NCBI GenBank assembly: GCA_937916125.1
Contig: CALGGE010000049.1
Span: forward strand, 1 to 57,982
Source of the DNA: an uncultured Elusimicrobia bacterium
GTDB lineage: Bacteria; Elusimicrobiota; Endomicrobiia; Endomicrobiales; Endomicrobiaceae
DNA length: 57,982 nt
Direction of reading: 5' to 3'
This document shows, one piece after another, positions 52,423-57,982 of the stretch. Made by a program: the position numbers and the translations under genes. Under the pieces are notes generated by a model that saw only the letters and a program-made list of their open reading frames with translations, made no database searches and was not told where the DNA came from. The first letter of the stretch is position 1. Every line of letters starts with the position of its first letter.

Positions 52423-53364
52423 ATGTTGGATATGTTGCAGGCATATTTTTTAGAACTGAAAGAAATTAAGCCGGCTACCGAAGAGGAAATCGGCAAGCTT
52501 TGGGCAAAAATAAAAAAACATGATAAAAAAGCCATTAAAAGAATGGTAGAAATAAATTATTGTCTCGTTATTCCGATTGCAAAAAAATTTATCAGACGCG
52601 GTGTTGATTTGATGGATTTAATTTCGGACGGCAATATAGGATTGATGAAAGCCGTTGAAAAATTTGATCCCGAAAAGAACATTAAGTTTTCGACATATGC
52701 AACGTACTGGATAGAACAGTATATCAGAAAATCAATTGAAGATAATTCAAAGACAGTAAGAATCCCGTCGTATATGTACGAAATTATAAGCAAATGGAAG
52801 AAAGTAAGAAATTCGCTGATGGCGAAATTAAATAAAGAACCGTCAGTTGAACAGGTTGCGAAAGAATTAAATATTCCGATAGATAAAGCCGAAGAAATAA
52901 ATTCAACTTTATATTCTTTCGACAGCATTTCTTCTCTTGATACCGCAATGTTTGAAGATTCGGATTCTTTGAAAAAAGATAATATTAAAGACAGCTTATC
53001 AAAAACACCGGAATCCGTAACGGAAATTATCAGAACCGCAAAAAATGTTCAACAGGCAATAGATTTATTACCGGAAAGAGAAGCGGAAATTATAAAAATG
53101 CGTTTCGGAATAAACAACACTCAGAATTTGTCTTTGGAAGATATAGGAAATATGTATAACGTATCTAAAGAAAGAGTTCGCCAGTTGGAATTTAAGGCAT
53201 TGCAAAGATTAAAATATATATTTTTAAAATTAAAGTATGTTGACTCCAAGATTGTTGACACTTTATTATTGGACCAACGCGGTACTAAACCCGACAGAAG
53301 ACAACACGTACATTCAAATTTACAAAACAGAAGAATGACCGACAGGAGAAAAACGTGGAACTGA
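52423..53364 (+). CDS. Sigma-70 family factor without region 1.1
   Basis: 313 residues from the ATG at 52423 (AGAGG upstream). Regions 1.2-2 (LMDLISDGNIGLMKAVEKFD, KFSTYATYWIEQYIRKSIED), region 3 (SVEQVAKELNI) and region 4 (LPEREAEIIKMRFG, VSKERVRQLEFKALQRLK) are intact. Missing region 1.1 and modest length suggest an alternative RpoS/RpoD-like factor rather than the housekeeping one. A basic ~45-residue tail with RRQ and DRRK follows region 4. It overlaps apt. Confidence 0.88.
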   Translation: MLDMLQAYFLELKEIKPATEEEIGKLWAKIKKHDKKAIKRMVEINYCLVIPIAKKFIRRGVDLMDLISDGNIGLMKAVEKFDPEKNIKFSTYATYWIEQYIRKSIEDNSKTVRIPSYMYEIISKWKKVRNSLMAKLNKEPSVEQVAKELNIPIDKAEEINSTLYSFDSISSLDTAMFEDSDSLKKDNIKDSLSKTPESVTEIIRTAKNVQQAIDLLPEREAEIIKMRFGINNTQNLSLEDIGNMYNVSKERVRQLEFKALQRLKYIFLKLKYVDSKIVDTLLLDQRGTKPDRRQHVHSNLQNRRMTDRRKTWN

Positions 53365-53879
53365 AAGATGCCGTCTCAAAAGCAATAAGAGATATACCCG
53401 ATTTCCCTCAAAAAGGCGTAATATTTAAGGATATTACTCCGTTGCTTTCCGACATAAATTTATATAATGAAGTTACAGATAATTTAGCAACGAAATTTAA
53501 AAATAAAAATATAACAAAAGTCGCAGGGCTTGAAGCAAGAGGTTTCCTGTTCGGAATTTCCGTCGCACAAAAACTGAATGTTCCTTTTATCCCGATAAGA
53601 AAAAAGGGAAAGCTTCCTTACAAAACCGTTTCTGCCGATTATGCATTGGAGTACAGTACTGCCACGATAGAAATGCATGAAGATGCAATAAGCGAAACGG
53701 ATAACGTTTTGATTGTGGATGATTTACTTGCTACGGGCGGAACTGTTTCTGCCGCAATTGAATTGATAAAAAAATTAAAAGGAACGGTAGCAGGCTGTGC
53801 TTTTGTTACAGAACTTTTGTTTCTGCACGGAGCGGACAAACTAAACGGTATTGATTGTTACTCTATAGTAAAATTTTAG
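53355..53879 (+). CDS. apt: Adenine phosphoribosyltransferase
   Basis: 174 residues, GTG start at 53355 overlapping the sigma gene, with AGGAG at correct spacing. It salvages adenine to AMP. DFPQKGVIFKDITPLL, LEARGFLFG and the PRPP loop VLIVDDLLATGGT are diagnostic. Confidence 0.96.
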   Translation: MELKDAVSKAIRDIPDFPQKGVIFKDITPLLSDINLYNEVTDNLATKFKNKNITKVAGLEARGFLFGISVAQKLNVPFIPIRKKGKLPYKTVSADYALEYSTATIEMHEDAISETDNVLIVDDLLATGGTVSAAIELIKKLKGTVAGCAFVTELLFLHGADKLNGIDCYSIVKF

Positions 53880-53898
53880 TTTGACGTTGTCGTTAATT

Positions 53899-53972
53899 GC
53901 CCTGATAGCTCAACAGGATAGAGCAGATCCGTCCTAAGGATAAGGTTGGAGGTTCAACTCCTCTTCAGGGCG
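53899..53972 (+). tRNA. tRNA-Arg (anticodon CCU)
   Basis: Cloverleaf: acceptor GCCCTGA/TCAGGGC, D arm GCTC/GAGC, anticodon loop GTCCTAA giving CCU (reads AGG), T arm GGAGG/CCTCT with loop TTCAACT, discriminator G. CCA is not encoded. The top anticodon-stem pair (27-43) is a G-A mismatch. Confidence 0.93.
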
Positions 53973-54025
53973 TGCAGATAAGAAAATTTATCCGTAAATA
54001 TAAAATTATTAAAGAAGGATAAAAA

Positions 54026-55981
54026 ATGAAAAAAATACTTGTATTTTCCACATTGTTGTTTTTCTTATGCGGTACAGTAAATGCACAGGGAATTGTGAGA
54101 GAGAAAACTTTTAATTCAACATTTGACACCGTTACCGACAAGCTGGAAAAGAATTTATCCAAATACTACAACAAAAACATATCCTTAAGGACCAGCGTGT
54201 CCAACGGAAAAAAAGGCGGACATACAAGCATCAATTGGGATACGGTATATGATGAAAACGGAGAAAATCCTCAAAGAGATAAATTTAAGCTGTTCGTCAG
54301 AGAACTGTCAGCTAATTCCGTAAGCGTAAAATTATTTTATGATTTTGAATATACGTCAAACGGTTCTTATACAAAACCGAACAGAGAAATGTCTGCGGCA
54401 CTCTACAGCGATATGTGGGAAGTTTTGGAGGCGAACAACGATTCTTCATTAAAAGAAAAGCAATTTAAAAAAGTTATTAACGGTAAAAAAATAGCAGAAA
54501 CTAACAGCGAAGACAAAAAAAATAAAAAAAGCAGCAAAACCAAATCGGCATCAAAAGAAGCTAAGTCAAACAAAAATAAAAACAAATCAAATAAAAATAA
54601 AGATGATGTTGCTACACGGAACGTTCAAGCCGAAAATAATGAAAACACGGAAATAAGCGAAAACGAAAAATCCGAAAATACGGATGTTCTCGAAGAGAAC
54701 AAAGAAGCCCCTGCGGAAGATGCTCTTGATATTAAAGCCGTAGGTCCCATAAATACCGAAGTTATTGTTCCCGATGTAGAAGAAGCCGAAGTTTCAAATG
54801 AAAAACAAAAGATAGACACACCGCAAACCGAACCTATAGAAAGTATTGTACCTATTACAAACGAGCCCGAACAGGAAGAAGAACCTAAAAAATCCGAAAT
54901 AAAAGAAGCTTTTGAAGCAGCGGAACAGGCTATTGAAAATACGCCGGTTGTTCTGCAAACGGAACAGGCGGTCGATATTGCCGTTGAAGCGGAACAAAGT
55001 GTTAAAGAAGAACAGGAAAGTTCTGCTTCTGCAACGGATGAAATACCGATAGATACTGCTGAAACGCTTACTACGGAAACGGTTACTGCGGAAAGCACCG
55101 AAAATACTGAACCTGCCCAATTGCAAACACAGGATGAGCAGGAAAATCAACAGGTTATAGCCGTTGATTTAAAGCAGAAAGAGAAAGAAGAGAAAAAAGC
55201 ACAGAAACTTAAAGAAAAGGAAGAATTAAAGAAACAGAAAGAAGAGTTAGCTGCTCAGAGACAGAAAGAAAAAGAAGAATTAGCCGAAAAGAAAGAGCAG
55301 GAAAGGCAGGCTTTAATCGCCGTTAAGCTTCAACAGCAGGAAGAGGCTAAAAAACAAAAAGAAGAATTAGCTGCTCAGAGACAGAAAGAAAAAGAAGAAA
55401 AATTAAAAGAGCAGGAAGAAGCCAAAAGATTAAAAGAAGAAGCGAAACAGAAAGAAAAGGAAGAGCTGGCCGCCAAGAAGTTGCAGGAACAGGAAGAATT
55501 AAAGAGACAACAGGAAGCGGAACTTGCGGCAATTAAACAAAAAGAAGAAGACGAAGCCAAGAGAGCGGAAGCGGAACTTGCAGCTGCAAACTTAAAGAAA
55601 AAGCAACAGAAACAGAAAGAACATGAAGATTTAGAAAAATCCAAAAGCAGGACATATGATATTTCTTACTATAAAGTATATTCAACAATGTTGGAAAACG
55701 TTTCAAAAAATGTTAAAGGTATAGCAACTTCCGATGAAGAACAAGGTATAATAGTTACCGACTGGACTTATTCGGGAAATGCTTTACAGTCGCATAAAGC
55801 AAAGAGAAGATTTAAGATTACGTTAAGATTTACTGAAATTTCCGAAAATCAAACCGGTGTTTCGGCTGAAACAGAATTTGAAACATTCTTAATTGACTGG
55901 AAAAAACAAGTTTTGAAAGATACGTTCTTAACGGATTATTATAATTCACTCTTTAATGATTTGGAAGAAGGATTAAAATAG
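54026..55981 (+). CDS. Secreted coiled-coil protein with duplicated BamC-like domains
   Basis: 651 residues, signal peptide to ~20 (GTVNA|Q). Residues ~22-135 and ~560-651 look like copies of one fold: a helix, a strand ending INWD or VTDW, then RxKFKLFVRE or RRFKITLRF, and a final helix. This resembles BamC/NlpB-type helix-grip domains. Between them are a Lys/Ser/Asn-rich linker, an acidic Thr/Glu region and a Gln/Glu/Lys coiled coil (~375-560) of repeated QKEKEE and EELAAQRQ units. An envelope-spanning or scaffold role is inferred; function unknown. Confidence 0.65.
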   Translation: MKKILVFSTLLFFLCGTVNAQGIVREKTFNSTFDTVTDKLEKNLSKYYNKNISLRTSVSNGKKGGHTSINWDTVYDENGENPQRDKFKLFVRELSANSVSVKLFYDFEYTSNGSYTKPNREMSAALYSDMWEVLEANNDSSLKEKQFKKVINGKKIAETNSEDKKNKKSSKTKSASKEAKSNKNKNKSNKNKDDVATRNVQAENNENTEISENEKSENTDVLEENKEAPAEDALDIKAVGPINTEVIVPDVEEAEVSNEKQKIDTPQTEPIESIVPITNEPEQEEEPKKSEIKEAFEAAEQAIENTPVVLQTEQAVDIAVEAEQSVKEEQESSASATDEIPIDTAETLTTETVTAESTENTEPAQLQTQDEQENQQVIAVDLKQKEKEEKKAQKLKEKEELKKQKEELAAQRQKEKEELAEKKEQERQALIAVKLQQQEEAKKQKEELAAQRQKEKEEKLKEQEEAKRLKEEAKQKEKEELAAKKLQEQEELKRQQEAELAAIKQKEEDEAKRAEAELAAANLKKKQQKQKEHEDLEKSKSRTYDISYYKVYSTMLENVSKNVKGIATSDEEQGIIVTDWTYSGNALQSHKAKRRFKITLRFTEISENQTGVSAETEFETFLIDWKKQVLKDTFLTDYYNSLFNDLEEGLK

Positions 55982-55991
55982 AAAAAAACTC

Positions 55992-56020
55992 TTGACAAAA
56001 ATCAATTCATAGGCTATATA
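55992..56020 (+). promoter_or_regulatory. Promoter of a candidate small RNA
   Basis: TTGACA (55992-55997), 17 bases, TATATA (56015-56020), beginning 11 bases past the stop of the coiled-coil gene and facing the convergent ygiQ-like gene. Confidence 0.7.
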
Positions 56021-56026
56021 TTCAGT

Positions 56027-56091
56027 GTCGGGCGGAATGGTCAATAAAAATCCGAATGGAAAATTCACCATCGCCCGATTCTGTTTTTTTT
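56027..56091 (+). ncRNA. Candidate ~65-nt small RNA with terminator-like end
   Basis: After the promoter, TCGGGCG (56028-56034) and ATGGT (56037-56041) pair with ACCAT (56067-56071) and CGCCCGA (56072-56078), enclosing an A-rich loop with a CC-GAAT-GG stem. Eight T residues follow at 56084-56091. Its 3' half is antisense to the last codons of the radical SAM gene, and the T run also encodes Lys codons there, so part of the signal may be coding. A 21-codon frame from 56037 is also possible. Confidence 0.5.
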
Positions 56092-57789
56092 CGGTTTGGT
56101 AAAATTAGGACGATTTGCACCTTGCGTAACGGTAAGTTTTTGTTTCATTCTTGCATTTCTGTCTTTTTCAACAAAGATATCCTTACCGTCAATATCCTGC
56201 TCGGTATAGTAAAACATTGTTGAAAAAGTTGACGGTGTAGGCGTAAACACCTGAACCTGTTCGGGTGTAAATTTTAAATTTTGTTTTATAAAAGATAAAA
56301 GCTCTTTTGTTTCTAACAAAGAACATCCCGGATGATCTACCATAAAATAACATGTTAAAAACTGATTTAAAGGCTTATTTATATACTCAAAATCATTCAT
56401 AAAATCAAGAAATGTCGTTTGTTTGGGCTTGCCCATCATATCGAGAACGCCGTCACTTGTATGTTCGGGGGCAATTTTCAGCTGACCCGATATATTGTTT
56501 TCGGAAATAAATTTAAGATATTTTTCCCCGTTTAATCTGTCTGCAATTATTAAATCGTGTCTCATTCCGGAAGAGACAAAAATCTTCTTTATTTTTTTAT
56601 TTTTAGCCGCTTCGGAAAGCAAATCCATCTGTTTGTCGTGAGAGAAAACTATATTTTCGCAAACTTTCGGATACAAACATCTTCTGTTTTTACAGCTTCC
56701 GGTTTTGCCGAAGGCTTTACATGAAATTTTATACATATTTCCCGTCGGTCCGCCTATATCGGAAATATAGCCCTTAAAATCGGGCTTTTCAACCAGTTTA
56801 TTTACTTCTTTTAAAACGGATTCTTTACTTCTTGATATTACTGATTTACCCTGATGTACGGCAATCGCACAGAAATTACATTCACCGCAACAGCCTCTGT
56901 GCGATACTATCGAAAATTTTATCGTTTCCTGAGCCTTTACTTTTCCCTGTTTTGCATAATACGGATGAACTTCCCTTGTATAGTCCATATCATACACTCG
57001 GTCAAGGTCCCGTTCCGTCAACATTTCCTGAGGCGGATTATGTACTAAATATCGAACATCGTGTTTTTGGCATAAACCTTTTGAATTGACGTAAGCGGAA
57101 TTTTCGTAAAAAGTTTTAAACATTTCTCTGAACTTTTCTTTACTCTGCACGCATTCTTCAAAAGACGGAATTTCAATATAGTTTTCTTTAGGTGTTTTCG
57201 ATATATAACACAGACCTTTTATATCATGATAATCCGTTCCGTCACGCAACGCACAGGAAAGAGCCAACATTGTTTTTTCTGCCATACCGTAAACTAAAAT
57301 ATCTGCTTTTGCATCAAAAATTAAAGAACGTCTTAATTTGTTATCTTTTAAATCATAGTGAACTACACGCCTTAAGCTGGCTTCAATACCGCCGAGGACT
57401 ATCGGTTTTGTATTTTTAAAATATCGTCTTATCAAATTGGTATATACCATACTTGCACGGTCAGGCCGACGGTTATTTATTCCTCCGGGCGTAAGATCGT
57501 CTTCATTTCTGAATTTTCCGGTTGCCGTATAGTTGGCAACCAAAGAATCCATTGCACCGGCACTTACGGCCCAATAAAGTTTCGGTTCTCCCAGCCGTGC
57601 AATGTCATCCGTTTTTGTATCGGGCTGAGCAATTACCGCTACGTTAAAACCGTGTATCGTCAGCCAATTACCTATAACCGCAGTCCCGCTGAAAGGACTG
57701 TCGATATAAGTATCTCCCGAGATAAGTATAACATCGGGCTTATCCCAACCGAGTTTATTCAGTTCTTCTTTTGTAGTCGGTAAAAACAT
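56065..57789 (-). CDS. YgiQ-family radical SAM protein
   Basis: 574 residues. N-terminal PDVILISGDTYIDSPFSG and VLGGIEASLRRVVHYD, then the radical SAM cluster motif HRGCCGECNFCAI (CxxxCxxC), GPTGNMY and the C-terminal QVQVFTPTPSTFSTMFYY define the YgiQ family. The reaction is not established. It starts after GGGGAG. A -10 TATACT (57819-57824) lies upstream with a poor -35. Confidence 0.93.
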   Translation of the reverse strand: MFLPTTKEELNKLGWDKPDVILISGDTYIDSPFSGTAVIGNWLTIHGFNVAVIAQPDTKTDDIARLGEPKLYWAVSAGAMDSLVANYTATGKFRNEDDLTPGGINNRRPDRASMVYTNLIRRYFKNTKPIVLGGIEASLRRVVHYDLKDNKLRRSLIFDAKADILVYGMAEKTMLALSCALRDGTDYHDIKGLCYISKTPKENYIEIPSFEECVQSKEKFREMFKTFYENSAYVNSKGLCQKHDVRYLVHNPPQEMLTERDLDRVYDMDYTREVHPYYAKQGKVKAQETIKFSIVSHRGCCGECNFCAIAVHQGKSVISRSKESVLKEVNKLVEKPDFKGYISDIGGPTGNMYKISCKAFGKTGSCKNRRCLYPKVCENIVFSHDKQMDLLSEAAKNKKIKKIFVSSGMRHDLIIADRLNGEKYLKFISENNISGQLKIAPEHTSDGVLDMMGKPKQTTFLDFMNDFEYINKPLNQFLTCYFMVDHPGCSLLETKELLSFIKQNLKFTPEQVQVFTPTPSTFSTMFYYTEQDIDGKDIFVEKDRNARMKQKLTVTQGANRPNFTKPKKNRIGRW

Positions 57790-57855
57790 TTTTCTCCCCG
57801 TTAAATATTTAGGTTAACAGTATATCATATTTTTTAATTTTAATAAATAAAAAAA

Positions 57856-57982
57856 TTTGTTGACCTCGTAGCGGTGTTCCCGGCTCAGTTTTCTTGTTCT
57901 CGCAAACACGAAATCTTTGCTGTTGGCTCTTTGAAGAAATTTTACTTTTTTTCGTGCTGGCACTATTCGTTTATATTTTTCA
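57856..57982. other. Unassigned edge segment
   Basis: The last 127 bases are less AT-rich than the flank. On the minus strand a frame stays open from the window edge to a stop near 57815 and includes SKDFVFARTRKLSREHRYEV. The phrase slightly recalls the N-terminal part of IS4-type transposases but is far too short to call. It could be the end of a gene cut by the window or a remnant. Confidence 0.25.

Overview
The window looks like a chromosomal segment from a low-GC, Gram-negative-type member of the Elusimicrobiota, probably close to Endomicrobium. This is inference from gene content, not from a marker gene. The supports are a lipid A-type acyltransferase, outer-membrane PorV/PorQ-like and BamC-like proteins, a mannose-type PTS with HPr kinase, RapZ and YvcK, a GH57 glucan enzyme, and polyamine synthesis through the carboxy(nor)spermidine route. 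There is one tRNA, no rRNA and no intact mobile element. Nearly all genes are intact and tightly packed.

Layout. 0-2.5 kb (+): compound simple-sequence repeats, a tandem-ACT protein and a TMTC-like membrane/TPR protein. 2.5-11.6 kb (-): the classic rpsB-tsf-pyrH-frr-(ferredoxin)-uppS-cdsA-dxr order, ending in a putative glycoside hydrolase. It is interrupted by an ECF sigma/anti-sigma pair with what looks like its own sigma-E-type promoter, and by large repeat blocks in three intercistronic gaps. 11.7-22.6 kb (-): a PTS and regulation operon from one good promoter (hpf, ptsN, hprK, rapZ, yvcK, EIIA, EIIB, a GH57 enzyme, EIIC, EIID, ptsH, ptsI, and a MetH-activation-like protein). 22.8-29.0 kb (-): a histone H1-like protein, a probable structured RNA, smc, a DUF362 ferredoxin-like protein and a lipid A-type acyltransferase. 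29.0-34.3 kb (-): argJ, rph, an AddB-like nuclease and a DUF4833 protein. 34.5-35.3 kb (+): a glycosyltransferase.

35.3-40.4 kb (-) is the most novel-looking region. It is a five-gene secreted/outer-membrane cassette with a near-consensus promoter, an abundant-looking small subunit, a strong intercistronic hairpin, a two-domain paralogue carrying a carbohydrate-binding-like domain, a chaperone-like Ig protein, a protein with a FlgD/T9SS-like C-terminus and a PorV/PorQ-like barrel. I read it as a candidate undescribed surface-fibre or adhesin system. 40.5-47.4 kb (-): leuC, leuA, pssA and psd, then ricT, holB and tmk. 47.7-54 kb (+): a polyamine cluster (nspC, carboxynorspermidine synthase, speA), then a DksA-like protein, panD, a sigma-70 factor, apt and tRNA-Arg. 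54-56 kb (+): a secreted coiled-coil protein with duplicated BamC-like end domains, followed by a candidate small RNA with its own promoter. 56-57.8 kb (-): a YgiQ-type radical SAM protein.

Two themes cut across the window. First, a compound microsatellite family (heptamer TGTAYAA, octamer AGTTGAAN, hexamer CAACNR) sits in gaps between genes and has contributed coding sequence at two loci. Second, promoters are easy to read (TTGACA-like, 17 bp, TATAAT-like). Several place the start site almost on the start codon, so leaderless transcripts are likely. All functional statements rest on reading the sequence and knowledge of the families; no database search was run.
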